NCBI GenBank assembly: GCA_016617855.1
Contig: JAECUM010001120.1
Span: 62,001-126,000, forward strand
Direction: 5' to 3'
Length of the DNA stretch: 64,000 bases
DNA from: Megalonaias nervosa
Lineage: Eukaryota > Mollusca > Bivalvia > Unionida > Unionidae
Shown here in pieces: positions 49,488 to 61,310 of this stretch. Made by a program: the position numbers and the translations under genes. The stretch's first letter is position 1. Every line of letters begins with the position of its first letter. The notes under the pieces are model-generated. The model had not been told where the DNA came from. It worked only from the letters and a program-made list of their open reading frames with translations, and ran no database searches.

Positions 49488-49538
49488 GACTTATAAATGA
49501 GTAATTATATAAAGTACTAATCCAATTAGACAATACAG

Positions 49539-49595
49539 CAGGAGTCTGACATTTTGTCCATAAAAAAAAACATTTGATGAAATGTCAAACTCCTG
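49539..49595. repeat. 16-bp arm hairpin
   Basis: caggagtctgacattt at 49539-49554 is the inverse of 49580-49595 except one base, with a 25-nt loop containing A9. Confidence 0.7.
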
Positions 49596-50079
49596 TGTTG
49601 ACAACAAGACAGTATGCTTGATGAACCATGGCATATTTCTTTTACAATATCCACATGATATCTGTGTCAACTGTACAAGCCTCTGAATACACAGGGCATT
49701 TAGTCATGCATCACCACACAGTGAGTACATGAAGACATTGCATCCCTGCTTCAGCCATGAAGAGAACAACCTTATCCTTGCCTGAGGTAATGAAACAGTG
49801 GTCAGCTGTGGGATGTACCATATTTCATGGATTTTTTTCGTACCCTTTAATTTTTCGTACACAATCCAGTTATCAAAATAATAATTATTTAAATGTATCA
49901 TAATTTTTCGTACATATCATTTTGTATTATTTGAAAAATTCATTAAATTATCGGACATAAAATTTCCACTAAGAAGATTTACGTTTGCAAAAAAGATCGA
50001 AAATACCGTATTCCCATTTTGTTTTTAAAAAAATTAATGATTAATTGTTGGTGAGAAAATATAATGATCGATGCATAAG
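49596..50079. repeat. Repeat with tttttcgtac motifs
   Basis: The section 49815-49930 has several tttttcgtac copies and resembles 51690-51815, where one motif is inverted (ttttttcgtgtacgaaaaat). The rest is unique. Confidence 0.5.
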
Positions 50080-50314
50080 CATGGGCGCTCGCAGCATAGG
50101 TCAAGGGGGGTCAAGTGCCCCCCCCGGATATCATACTGCAATATATATATATTTAATCATGCAAATGAAGCTGAAAATATGTCACAAGATTCTGTTCAAA
50201 ACTCTTAGTAAATATTAGCTTTAGTTTGAGACTGCATACTATACTAACTCTCCCGGCCATGACTGACTGTGCCCCCCCCCCCCATTTTTGTAAAAGATCC
50301 TGCGGGCACCCATG
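50080..50314. mobile_element. Small TIR element (MITE), ~235 bp
   Basis: catgggcgctcgcag at 50080-50094 pairs with cctgcgggcacccatg at 50299-50314 as imperfect inverted termini. Just inside lie a long G/C tract on each side (cccccccc at about 50119 and 50271). No ORF. Target duplication unclear. Confidence 0.55.
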
Positions 50315-51501
50315 ATCATAAACTCTTATTGTCATTACAATATCTACTGGTGTTTATTAACAAATGAACAAAGGACTTCACAGACCATACCTTTAAATAT
50401 TATTGTTAATTAGTCCTCCTTATTAAGTCTGTCACTGTAACAAAACCCCACGTGCATTTTAAAATGAGTTCGGAAGCCCTTTGATGTTGTCTTATCCAAC
50501 AAAAATTACATCTCAGTACATGCTAAAGTGAAGACCACAGACCATTGGTCAACTAGTCTTATTGTTTCATTAGTCATACAAACATAAAATATAAAAACCT
50601 TGTCATTTTCCATTGTAAATTTGAAAGTCACGGACTCCGTTAAATCGATTCGTATATATACATATACTATCTTTTAAGTGCTTGTTCTGTTTTGACTTGG
50701 ATATAATTAACATTTTATTGCAAATCTATTCTATGATATACCCCACTATTATCTTTATTGGCGAGTTCGAATAACAAGTAATGCATATGATCGCTTGTCC
50801 TTATAACATCTGCTATATGGACAATGGCTTCAATAACACATTGACAGACTTTCATTTCCCTAAAGAGAGCCTCATTTCCCTACTGGCAGCCTCGCTGATT
50901 TGACCTCTTCAGTCGATTCTTGCCCTCAATCTGGTTTCAACTGGAATAACCAAAGCCCTAAGAATGTTTAATTACCATGTAAATAACTGCATAGCCATGT
51001 GGTTTTTGTGACAATGTACATCGTAATTAAAACAAGAATGAACTGTTGATTTAGCGGTGTTTATTCCTAATGGAATATAGTAGGGTCGTAATACACGAGG
51101 ATTATCCCACTCGTCAGGTAACTGAAAATAGTCTTTTTATCTCTTTGCAAAAGCTACAAATCACAACTACACTGAATAAATACAGTCTTGAACACTGAAA
51201 AAATTTTGTTTGATTGCTCTCTCTCTCTGGCGCGCATGCACACATACATGTGCGCGCGTGCACACTCACGCGCATTAACCTAAACGTTGATTTCAAGTCT
51301 TTATTTTTTATTGCAATTTGATAATGAGATTATTGTTGCGGTAAAAATACAACTTGCACTTAATTTCTTGACGATGTGGGGTTGTATCGTTGAATACCCA
51401 TAACTTATACATGTTCAAACCATCTTGATCATTTTGCCAGTATTACACAACATAACAGCTACATATGTTCTAAATGCAGATGAGCTTGCACACTGAGACA
51501 T

Positions 51502-51505
<4 letters not shown>
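50315..51505. other. No gene seen
   Basis: No supported feature. Confidence 0.5.

Positions 51506-51550
<45 letters not shown>
51506..51550. repeat. (CT)n microsatellite
   Basis: Pure CT tract. Confidence 0.97.
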
Positions 51551-51553
<3 letters not shown>

Positions 51554-51689
51554 CACTAATAACAACAGTACTTTTGATTATTGTAATTAGATTCTTGACT
51601 TGACAGCAGAATGAGACAGAAAATATACGTTTACTTTGTACATTTGCACCGTTAGGTTGTCGAGTAGCGTGTGTACCGTAGAACTTGTT

Positions 51690-51815
51690 TTGGTATGATC
51701 CCTTTATTTTTCGTACACGGTCAGTACCACCAAATGATAGTTATTTATTTTACATATAATTTTTCATACACTGAAATTAATAATTATTTTTTCGTGTACG
51801 AAAAATTACATAAAA
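51690..51815. repeat. Second tttttcgtac repeat
   Basis: See 49596-50079. Contains the near-palindrome ttttttcgtgtacgaaaaat. Confidence 0.5.
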
Positions 51816-52095
51816 TACAGTACATATGAAAAGTCATCTTCAGAAACATATGTACACAGCAGATTTTGCATAAGAAAAATATTAAAATGTATGTGAATGG
51901 AAATGCTGATAACAACATTAAAATCTATTTTTATAAAATGGAAAATTTCAAAACCAAGAAAATGAAAGAGATATACATTTTTCAAATATGTAAATGAAGG
52001 ATAACTGACTGAGATGGAAATTGCTCCTTTTACAGTATTATTCTGACGCAAGATGCTCTTGTAATGTGTAGGTAAAACATTTCTTCCCAACTGAC

Positions 52096-52207
52096 CTCAG
52101 TCTTGCATTTGTCCTTATTAATTAACCCAGGTAGCTGACGCACTTTAAACTCATACTTGATGACCTGTCCTTTCTTGTCTTTTACATCAGCTTTGACCTC
52201 AAGAGTA
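52096..52207 (-). CDS. Internal exon of an unidentified gene (exon B)
   Basis: A 112-nt candidate exon on the minus strand. It follows a long T-rich tract ending CTAG (acceptor at 52208-52209) and is followed by GTCAGT (donor starting 52095). Its frame is open in the phase left by the upstream candidate exon at 56346-56478: one base completes a split codon, then 37 codons follow, including LEVKADVKDKKGQVIKYEF and KVRQLPGLINKDKCKTE. The exon ends in phase 0. The composition is that of a soluble, charged domain. I do not recognise the family. The next exon downstream was not found in the window. Confidence 0.55.
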
Positions 52208-54536
52208 CTAGAAAAAAAAAAAAAATATAAATACTTTAAAAATATTTGCATGATGTAAATATATTTTTAGACATGAAGCTATCTGATTGTTAGGGTTAGG
52301 GTTAGAGAAGAAAGTGGAGATGAGCAGGGGAATATCCAGGTCTTTCATGGAGATAGATAAGCAGAGGCAGATCCATGTTTTTTATGAGAATGGTTCAATT
52401 TCTAAGTAGGAGTGGTTTACTTAAATTGAGTAACTTTCTCAGTTGTCTAAAAATGGAAAATTGTGTTTGTTTCCCTTGTTTTTCTACTGGAATGGGAGAG
52501 TGTGCATTTGACTGATCCCTCTCCAAACTGCTCCACAACCCATCAGTGATGATTTTAAGGAAAATATCCTGTCATTCATTGACATTTTCTTTAGTAAGAA
52601 TATAAGTACTGTCATACATTCCTGTTAAGTTTATTGGTGCATTAGATACAAGTATATTATCTAATCAAGATGAATATGACAAGTTCTACTCAAAAACTAG
52701 AACTGTTACAGTGTTCTCTCAATGACTCAACCAGTTTATTACAAGTATGAAAACTGGGTAATTGAGGATGGCATATGATCACAATTCATCTGTTAGACTG
52801 GCATGAGTATATTCAAGCAATCGATCATAAAAAAAAGATACATAGATGAAATAAAATGAATTTCAATGCAATTAAGTTTTTCAAAAATATTAGCTGAAAA
52901 TTATAACAACTTTACCCAAATTTACATTGTCTTTCTTTTAATTATTATAACTGCACTCACAGTTGAGTCACATGACCAAAGCAACCAAAACTTTCAAATG
53001 AGTGAACAAGTACATGATTTAAAACTGATGAAAGATAGGAGTCATCTGGAAACATTCTGTATGTACCACCAAGAAAGGACACTTCAACCAACTGTAATGC
53101 AATAGCCATGACAAATATTGGTAAGAGTCTAAAATGTATCATTGACACATTTATCTACACCACTTCCATCATTTAATGAACAGGTGCCTTAAGACCCAAA
53201 CTATCCATCAGTATCAGTGCAGGTTTAGGGGCTGATGGCTGGCTGACCATCTCTGTTTCTCACTGTTGACCCTAGCACTTTTCCCCCATCTTGCAAAAAA
53301 AAAAAAAAAGTTTAAAAATCACATTAACTACATGTATTTTAAGAAAATTACTGCCTAGTCTAATTTTGAAACCAGTGGAATAGGAAACATGCATATTTTT
53401 GTTTTGCCATAGCCTAAGGTAGTAAAATGTCAAATACAGGTCACAGTAACATTCCTTTTTTGTATGGGAGTAGTCCTATTAAAATGCATACAATCATCTA
53501 ATTTGATGATTCTACCATGAACTGAGCTTGACAAATAAATTTAAAACGAAACTGAGCCAAATCAGTGAAGAACGAAATAAAGTTCAGTGACCTACTTTCC
53601 TGATGAAAGGGTAATGATCATAAAGGTGCAACACATCACAAAGTTAAATTATTCTGGATATAACACTATGTATACAAGCTTAAGCATTCATGATCTAAAC
53701 TAAAACACTCAACTTAAGCCAATAAAATGTGAAATTCAGAGTACAGCAACGTTCTTTTCCGGTAAGGGTTTGGTATGAAAAGAAAAATGTATACAACCAT
53801 CTACTTAGATGATTCTAGCATGAGCAGAGCATGATAAATAAACTTAATACAAAAAATTTAACTAAATCAAGTGAAGCTTGAAATATAGGTCCCAATCAGC
53901 TACTTTTGTGATGATGATGTACTCATCAAGATACATGCCCAAACAAAATGTCATTATTCCTGGTATAACAGTATGTATACAGTTTTAAAAATAACTAGAG
54001 CTAAATAAATGCAAGAAACCGACCATGAATGTACAACTAATGTACACATAGAAAGTTAGCTCCTTAGCCTCCTTACTAGACAGTGTTTCCCTTTACCTTC
54101 ATTTGTGCATTGGAGAACCCCAAACTTTTAACTGGAACCCAGTTTTAACACTAAAGTTTCTTTTATACTCAATCTGATCCCTAGTTATGACTCCAAGAGG
54201 ATTTTTTATTCTTAATCTTGCATCCCTAGGGGAAAAACTGCTAGGGGTCAAACAATTTTCCTCCACTTCACAGTGGTGGGCTAAAATGGTACAAAAACAT
54301 CTGAATTACCACAGCTGTATAATCTGCAATAAAGTGGTGCCACTAATTTTTCCACCCTTTTTTAAATCTTGATGTGTAAAAAAAAAAAATTGGACATTCT
54401 TCTAGCTAATTTATCAGAGATTACAAAATTCTAAGGATTTCATGCTTATTGTTGACCTTTAGACTTATTGTAGGCCTACAGACTTACTGTCAACTAGTTT
54501 CTTTTCCCTGAAAAGGCTATTACCTTTATAATACAG

Positions 54537-54537
<1 letters not shown>
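52208..54537. other. Intron-like sequence, no other gene seen
   Basis: Lies between the two candidate exons. It holds a short (TTAGGG)-like run at 52290-52306 and loosely duplicated sequence: 53410-53700 resembles 53700-54000 (shared phrases such as atac(a)atcatctaatttgatg and acactatgtatacaa). No further exon could be supported. Confidence 0.5.

Positions 54538-54599
<62 letters not shown>
54538..54599. repeat. (TA)n microsatellite
   Basis: Pure TA tract abutting the SINE head. Confidence 0.98.
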
Positions 54600-54600
<1 letters not shown>

Positions 54601-54910
54601 GTGCCCGCCTCGGATGTGAGAGGTCGAGGGGTTCGTACCCCAATTGAGTCATACCAAAGATTTATAAAAATGGTACTAGCAGCTGCCTTACTTGGCCCTC
54701 AGCATTAAGAGGTTAGTTTTATGACTGGTCAGTCTGGTGTGAGGATAATGCGACTGGGTTGGACATGATGCTATACATCTGTGGCATGATGCCACAGTGC
54801 CAGACATCACTATAAACTGACACATTGCAGATATCATAGAAATATGAAAGGAAAATTGTTAAAGCTACGTTAAAAGTCCAAATATCACACACACACACAA
54901 ACACACACAC
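54600..54910 (+). mobile_element. SINE family A with tRNA-like head
   Basis: Starts in a tRNA-like region with B box GGTTCGTACCC at 54630-54640, matching GGTTCRANYCC. The A box appears lost at the junction with the (TA)n. The body matches the other family A copies and ends in (CA)n. Confidence 0.82.
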
Positions 54911-55023
54911 ATTTAACAGCAGAAGAAAAGTTTTAAGTTTTTTAAATATAGGCACATTCAGAGAGAACCAAAAATATGCAAGGGAAAAGGAATAATACTA
55001 TCCACCATATGAACTACATGTAC

Positions 55024-55325
55024 ACTGTACAAAATGGTTACAATGTCATAATACTGTACAAAATGGTTACAATGTCATAATACTGCACAAAATGGTTACA
55101 ATGTCATAATACTGTACAAAATAGTTACAATGTCTCAGTACTGTACACAATGGTTACAATGTCACAATACCATACACAATTTTTACAATGTTGCAGCACT
55201 GTAAACAATGGTTACAATGTCACAATACTGTACAAAATGATTACAATGTTGTAATATTGTACAAAATGGTTACAATGTCGCAGTTTTGTACACAATGGTT
55301 ACAATGTCACAATACTGTACAAAAA
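55024..55325. repeat. 29-bp minisatellite, ~10 units
   Basis: The unit actgtacaaaatggttacaa plus tgtcataat recurs, strict at first (55024, 55053) and more diverged rightward. Confidence 0.92.
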
Positions 55326-55514
55326 TAGTTACTAAGAAAACAAACTTATTGTTCAAATTAAGTAATGGCTGTATGTTTTAAAGCTATTTATTTTTGTCAT
55401 TTTAAAGTTTTATTCTTCAACTATTCAAGCTTAAAAACCAGACTTAACAAGCAAATTACAGACTGTCAGCTATATGAAGATAAAGAGAAGACTAAGCAGA
55501 AAAAAACAACAGGG

Positions 55515-55768
55515 TGAAGATGTTGTTGTAGGGTTTAATGCCATTTTTCAGCACAAGATAGGCTATACATGGCGGCCAGTATAAATGGTGGAGCAAGAAC
55601 CCAGGAAAACCCCCAGAAAGAACCACCAACCCATGAGAAGCTACTGGCAAGCTTTCTCACATACCCACATTGGCCGAACCCGAGACTTGTACCCACGCAG
55701 TCAGAGGTGAGATGGCAGTAATCCATAACGGTGAGCGCTTTAGACCACTTGGCCACTAGGGGCCCCAC
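55515..55768 (-). mobile_element. tRNA-derived SINE, family B, full length
   Basis: Minus-strand head with A box TGGCCAAGTGG (55745-55755), matching TRGYNNARNNG, and a weaker B box GGTTCGGCCAA (55670-55680). The body ends in ggcattaaaccctacaacaa. A second copy of the family is split by the gypsy element. Confidence 0.8.
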
Positions 55769-56345
55769 AGGGTGAAGTAGATAAATAATTGTGCTTTAAT
55801 ATATATCATCAGGATTTTGTTTAAACTTTTGTTTTTCATTTCCACCTATATATCAGAGATAGGAAACTCCACTAAAGATAGCTTGATATTAACAAAAAAT
55901 TAAAGCTGGACAACAGAATGACCCAAAGTCAAAGCCCCAGTCAGACAACCAGACTCTGATGGCAACAGAAGAACAAAAATGAAAATAAAAAAGACGTTTT
56001 CCATGATACCATGTCAATGTTATGGACTCTACAAAAAAAATCACTGATGACAAGTGTATATACTGCTTGATTTTCAGTTTCATATAATCCAAGAGCTCTG
56101 ACGATAACATCTGAATAATTTGGTCATTAAATTGAAATTTTCTTGAAGATTTTTTTTTGGGACAACCAGATGTATATTTATTTGTTAGGCAATTTATTCA
56201 TTATGATTGTCCATTGAGCAACCATGCTTCTGAATTTTTGTTTTTAAACCCTGCCAATACATCTACCTTAGCTGTACTGACGCAACAATTCTCATTTCAC
56301 TAGTAGCAAAGTAAATGTTATGCACCTGCCAATATCCCATATTAC
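55769..56345. other. Intron-like sequence, no gene seen
   Basis: Between SINE B and candidate exon A. No supported feature. Confidence 0.5.
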
Positions 56346-56478
56346 CTGTCCCCAAACTGGACATCCACAACTGTTCCCTTTTTTGGATGGGCTGATCCCA
56401 AAAATCTTTTCTCCACTTCCAAACCAGGAATTATCAAAACAACACGCACTGTATCGACGTCTATCTCCTCACTTGTAA
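56346..56478 (-). CDS. Internal exon of an unidentified gene (exon A)
   Basis: A 133-nt candidate exon on the minus strand, preceded by TCTAATTTTACAG (acceptor) and followed by GTAATAT (donor starting 56345). Only one frame is open: two bases, 43 codons, two bases. It encodes TSEEIDVDTVRVVLIIPG, then LEVEKRFLGSAHPKKGTVVD and VQFGD. The trailing AG joins the leading T of exon B without breaking the frame, which supports one gene across a ~4.1 kb intron that holds two SINEs and a minisatellite. The text looks like a conserved soluble domain, but I cannot name it. Upstream exons would lie beyond the gypsy insertion or outside the window. Confidence 0.58.
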
Positions 56479-56888
56479 CTGTAAAATTAGAGAAAAGCCA
56501 TGTCACAAACTCCTATGAACACTTTGTCCTCCGTTTATTAGCAATAGGTTCCCCTTATTCTTTGTTTAAAAATAAACTATCCTGAATTTCCTTTCCTGGG
56601 CTTGCAAAGGGAACAACCAAAATGCAAAAGTAGACATACTTTATAATAGGCTGAGTCTGTTGTAATGTTTTTTCATTACCAAATGCAGATACAGTTTAAA
56701 ACGACTGCTGACCTTTAAAACAAACATAGGAGTTCAGGTCATACATGCACACAAAATGTGGGATTTTTGAGACAGTCCTAATGACATGCCTGTTTTTGAT
56801 GTTGTGACACTCATGATCTCTCAAAATTTTGACTCTATCAATATCAAATGTCTCCATGGGCAAAAAGAACCAAACTAAGTGAAGTGTC
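56479..56888. other. No gene seen
   Basis: No supported feature. Confidence 0.45.
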
Positions 56889-56945
56889 AGACAATGTTAT
56901 GGGTTTGATACCATTTTCAGCACATGATAGGCTATACATGGTGAT
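56889..56945 (-). mobile_element. SINE family B, part 1 (split by gypsy)
   Basis: Matches the 3' part of the SINE at 55515-55768 (gtttgataccattttcagca, aggctatacatgg). The rest continues at 63891. Confidence 0.85.
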
Positions 56946-57881
56946 TGTTGTGTATAGGCTCATACAAAAGTAACAAGAGAAAAGAGTGAAGCCAACAAGC
57001 TTTATAAATTTTAACAAAATAATTTATTTCCCTAGAAAACAATATAAAAATTGGAAATAGGACTTATGGTTTGTGAATATAATCCAAAATTTAATCCTAA
57101 GATTGAATAATATAAGTCCTATCACTAAACAGTTCTAATAGAATTCAGGTTTGAATCTCGATGAAATTGCAATATGGAGGCGATGACATCAGATGATGTC
57201 TGTACTGATGGTAACAGATCCTCGACTGAATCACAGTTTATAATGTTTCCGTTAAACTCCAGAATAAATTTCCACTGAATTTCTTTCTCCCAGAACTTTC
57301 ATAAATATAAAGCACTTGTTTAGTTTTCCAGAGAATAAATTATTAAATCCAAAACACAGATGAACTTCAAAAACAATCTTGCTTCAACAATTGAAACACC
57401 TTGTACCTTCAAGGTGTTAAAAATATGACTAACTGGAGAGCTCTTGGAATGAGTATTAAACCCAACTAAAACGTCATTTCATTCCCGCGTGATATGTCAC
57501 ATGGTCTCTTAACATTTGAACAGCACAATAAAAAAAATGAAATTTATCATGTAGGCAAGAACAGCCCTATCTATGAACCAAATGCTCACTCTGAAAATAT
57601 ATAAAAAAAGGAAGACTGTTTACAGTTCAGCTAACATGCAGGCTGAAATGACCTTGGCAATAGCCAGTCGTCTTCATTTGATGTTTACAAAATCTATGAA
57701 CCAGAGTGAGCTAAAAATAGTGCTAATGTAATATTCTTACGTTCTAAACAAACTGAATTTACTGGAAAAAATATCGATTCCTGTGAAAATAATCATTAAA
57801 AAAAAATGTAATGAAACAAAATTTAAAAAAAAAAGAATTTTAAAACTAACACACAAGCAATTTATTTACATATACGTAACA
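56946..57881 (-). repeat. 3' LTR of the gypsy element
   Basis: Begins TGTTGTG (plus strand) and ends CGTAACA. It aligns throughout with 62961-63890, differing by about 5 % by eye plus a few small indels. Confidence 0.95.
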
Positions 57882-57892
57882 CTTCCACCCAT
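57882..57892 (-). promoter_or_regulatory. Polypurine tract
   Basis: ATGGGTGGAAG on the minus strand directly beside the 3' LTR, where plus-strand DNA synthesis would start. Confidence 0.6.
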
Positions 57893-58017
57893 AAAGAAAA
57901 AGAAAGATTTATATAATAAAGCTTTCTTTTTACCATATGTAAATTATACGTGAGGTAAAACAAAATTACGTAAGAAAATTCTTATGAATTATATAAAGTG
58001 TACACGAAATAATATTT

Positions 58018-58539
58018 CTATACACGGGAAAGTGCATCTGCAATCAAACTGTCTTTTCCTTTGATGTGTCTGATCTTAAGATTATATTCTTGCAAAATCA
58101 AACTCCACCTTAATAATCTTTGATTTTTATTTTTCATCTTGTCGATGAATGTAAGGGGGTTGTGATCACTAAACACAACAACTGGAGAAGGAGCTGATCT
58201 AATGTAAACTTCAAAATGCTGTAATGCCAATATTAAAGCCAAACATTCCTTCTTGATTGTTGAGTAACTTCTTTGGTGCTTATTTAATTTCTTTGGGAAA
58301 TAGCACACTGGGTGATCAACACCATTTATATCTTCTTGAATCAATACAACATCACTTGCATCAACAGATAATTTAAAATATTGATTGAAATTTGGAGCTG
58401 TGCGAACTGGTGCACTTCTGAGTATGGCTTTTAACCTATCAAAAGCCTCCTGACATTTTTCAGTCCAAAGAAGCTTGTTTTTCTTACTTAACAAGTCTGT
58501 CAGGGGTTCAGCAATGTTAGAAAAATTGGAACAAAATTT
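58018..58539 (-). pseudogene. Gypsy RNase H domain
   Basis: RNase H, which removes RNA from the hybrid, joined to the end of reverse transcriptase. It begins after an in-frame TGA at 58540-58542, passes LLSKKNKLLWTEKCQEAFDR (the RT-RNase H connector), then KLSVDASDVVL with the first catalytic Asp, STIKKECLALILALQHFEVY with the Glu, VVFSDHNPLTFI with the second Asp, and ends HIKGKDSLIADALSRV with the last Asp. All four acidic positions are present. The DASD segment is shorter than the usual DASDxGxGAVL form, suggesting a small in-frame loss. It lies in the same frame as the RT; the TGA is the only barrier between them. Confidence 0.9.
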
Positions 58540-59757
58540 TCAATAGTATCTGGCCATACCCAAAAATCGCATCAGTTGCTTTTTACTGACAGGCATGGGG
58601 AAATCAGAGATAGCCTTGACCTTAGCATTTATAGGTTTAACTTGACCATGTCCCACAATATATCCTAGAAAAGTTATACAAGCACGGCAAAACTCACTTT
58701 TAGATAAATTGATTGTCAAATTTGCATCAGTGAGTCTTTCAATGAATTTCCAAATCGTGGCTAGATGTTCTTTCCAGGTGTTTTTGTAGATGATGACATC
58801 ATCGATGTAAGCATCACAATTATCTAGACCAGAGGTAATCATATTCATCAAGCATTGAAAGGTACATGGGGAACCCTTCATCCCGAACAGCATTACTTTA
58901 TATTGATAGAGTACATCTGGAGTCACAAATGCCGAAATTTCCTTTGCTCTTTCCGTTAGTGGAATTTGCCAAAATCCTTTCAGAAGGTCAAATTTGGGGA
59001 CATACTTGGCATTTCCAATTTTATCAATACAATCATCGATTCTTGGTAATGGAAATGAATCTGTTTTTGTCACTTTGTTCACTTTCTTATAATCAGTGCA
59101 CATACGGAAAGTTTTATCTGGTTTCGGAACAAGTATACATGGTGAACTCCAGTCACTTTTACTGGGCTCTATGAAATTGTTCTCCAGCAAATACTGAATT
59201 TCCTTTATCAAGTATTCCTGTTTGAGAGGGTTCATCCTGTATGGGTGTTGTTTCACAGGTTTTGAATCTACAATTTCAACGTCATGAAAAATTTTGTTTG
59301 TCCTCTTAGGAATATCTGGAAACAAGTGCTCACATTCAAATAATAACTGTTTAAGTTCATTCCTTTCTTGTTGTTGCAAATATAAAAGTTTCTGGTCCAG
59401 ATTTTTCATAATTTCTATATTGTGAAGATTTGTTGCTCCAAGATCAACAGAGTCCGATTGAATTTCTTCACTTAAATCCTCAGTTTGTGGGACAGGTGCA
59501 ACTAAATTAACTGCATGATATACTTGGCTATCTCTTTCAATATACTCCTTTAACATGTTAATGTGGCAAAGTTGTTTTTGTTTTCGCCTACCAGGAGTAT
59601 TTATGATGTAATTTAAATCATTTACTTTCTTTTCAACCATGTATGGACCATAATACTTGGCCTGAAGGGGATTTTGTGGAATGGGCAAGAGAGCTAGAAC
59701 TCTATCACCAGGCTGAAAACTCCTATCCCTTGAATTTTTATCATATCTTGCTTTCAT
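58540..59757 (-). pseudogene. Integrase C-terminus plus reverse transcriptase (405 aa open)
   Basis: The longest ORF of the element. The first ~75 residues are the integrase C-terminal domain of GPY/F type, with RSFQPGDRVLALLP, KYYGPYMVEKKVND and LCHINMLKEY. After a linker of about 60 residues the reverse transcriptase begins: HPYRMNPLKQEYLIKEI, SDWSSPCILVPKPDKTFRMC, DFPLP-type segment (SFPLPRIDDCID), FDLLKGFWQIPLTERAKEIS with the first catalytic Asp, LFGMKGSPCTFQCLMN, the catalytic YIDDVIIY, then SKSEFCRACITFLGYIV and RFLGMARYY. Integrase domain directly followed by RT in one reading frame is direct evidence for the unusual gene order. An in-frame TAG (59764-59766) separates it from the integrase core and a TGA (58540-58542) from RNase H. 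Confidence 0.94.
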
Positions 59758-59763
59758 TCTGGA

Positions 59764-60618
59764 CTAAGTAGAGTGCAGATTTGCTCTTGCGACCTCACAA
59801 GCCTTTGACAATTTGCACTTAAAATCAGAAACAAAATCAAGAAGATTGAGCTCAGTATCTTCATTAGAAAGAAGTTTATCTTTCAACAACTTCAATGGTC
59901 CACGCACAGTATGTCCGTAAACTAGTTCAAAGGGACTGAATCCTAAAGATTCTTGAACAGACTCCCTAACAGTAAACAAAAGTAAATGAATGCCTTCATC
60001 CCAATTTTTACTCGTATCAAAGCAATATGATCGAATCATATTGTTCAAAGTTTGATGAAATCTTTCTAAAGCCCCTTGGTTCTCAGGGTGGTAGGCAGAA
60101 GATTTAAATTGTTGAATGCCTAATTCGTGCATAACTTGCTGGAAAATTCCAGATATGAAGTCTGACCCTTGATCCAACTGAACAGATTTGGGAAGGCCAA
60201 TTGAGTAAAATACTTTATCAAAGTTTTTACTATTTTTGGTTTTAATATTCCTCAAAGGAATTGCCTCTGGGAATCTTGTTGACGCACACATAATGATCAA
60301 CAAATAGTGGTTGCCTGACTTGGTCTTAGGTAAGGGACCAACACAATCTACCATAATTCTGCTAAATGGTTCATCAAATGCAGGAATAGGTTGCAGATGA
60401 GCCTTAGGTATCTTCTGATTGGGTTTTCCTACCATTTGACAAGTATGACAAGATCTACAAAATTTACAAACATCACTTCTGATTTTTGGCCAATAAAAGT
60501 GAGTCAAGATCTTGTGATAAGTTTTATTTATCCCTAAATGACCAGCCAGAACAGTTTCATGGGCCAAACTAAGTATTTCCTGTCTGTAAGATTTTGGAAC
60601 TGATAGTTCACTGACCAT
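59764..60618 (-). pseudogene. Gypsy integrase zinc-binding and catalytic core (284 aa open)
   Basis: Integrase that inserts the cDNA. The HHCC zinc-binding domain reads HETVLAGHLGINKTYHKIL and FCRSCHTCQ. The catalytic D,D-35-E core includes MVDCVGPLPK (first Asp), VQLDQGSDFISGIF (second Asp), and AYHPENQGALERFHQTLNNM (Glu). GFSPFELVYGHTVRGPLKLL marks the end of the core. All zinc ligands and the three acidic residues are present, so the domain itself looks intact. The frame is the same as the downstream RT ORF; a single TAG at 59764-59766 intervenes. Upstream the frame shifts near 60620, where the preceding pol segment (60534-60734) is read in another frame. Confidence 0.93.
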
Positions 60619-60818
60619 TTGTCATTAGCAGGTACCTTGGGAGGTCTCCATTTTCTCATAAGAATTCCATTTTTAATGAAATAACAGACAGGTACTTCAG
60701 TGGCTTCAGTTTCACTAATGGCCCTCTGAAACAAACAGGAGATCTCAGGATCTTTTTCCTATTCAAGACTAGTGATTGTCGTTTATCACCCTGATTAGAT
60801 AAAAGAGAGTGAGTATTG

Positions 60819-61310
60819 TTCATTGATCCAAATTAGGAGTGAAAGTGACCTCATCAAAAGCCTGACCAATACATGTGTCAGCTAAAGGAATACTTTCCTT
60901 GTCAAAATCATTCTCAAGAGCTTTCTCTGCCATAGCTCTGGTAACTGCACAAACTGGGTATAAATCAGGGTATTCTTTTTCAATAGGATCAACTTTCTGA
61001 TCCAAAGAAGGCTTCTCAGTTACAAGTGGATTCACCACAACCTTGTCTCCAGCTAGGTCGTTGCCTAGTAACAAATGAATGCCCTCAATGGGTAAAGTAG
61101 GCACTATTCCGACTGTCACAGGTCCTGAAACTAAGTCTGATGACAAATTTACAGAATGGAGAGGAACATTAACAAAGCCGCACTCTGCTCCCTGAATGAG
61201 AACACTCTCATTAGAACAGGACATCTCAGAAAAAGGCAAAGTACCTGATAATAAAAGACTGAGAAGCTCCTGTATCCCTTAAAATTTTAATAGGGATAGG
61301 ATTGGCCAAA
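60819..61310 (-). pseudogene. Gypsy protease (retropepsin), frameshifted
   Basis: Aspartic protease that processes Gag-Pol. The active-site motif ILRDTGASQSF lies at about 61260-61290, in frame with the zinc-knuckle ORF. The frame shifts about 6 codons later and the flap and C-terminal part continue in the 60820-61239 ORF, with LPIEGIHLLLGNDLAGDKV containing the conserved hydrophobic-Gly motif. The 139-codon ORF then runs into a linker with PVCAVTRAMAEKA, a common feature after gypsy proteases. It lies between gag and integrase. Confidence 0.85.

Noticed and set aside
52290..52306. Telomere-like TTAGGG run
   Set aside because: Fewer than three units; too short to be called an interstitial telomere.
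58866..59174. 102-codon plus-strand ORF
   Set aside because: Antisense to the gypsy reverse transcriptase.
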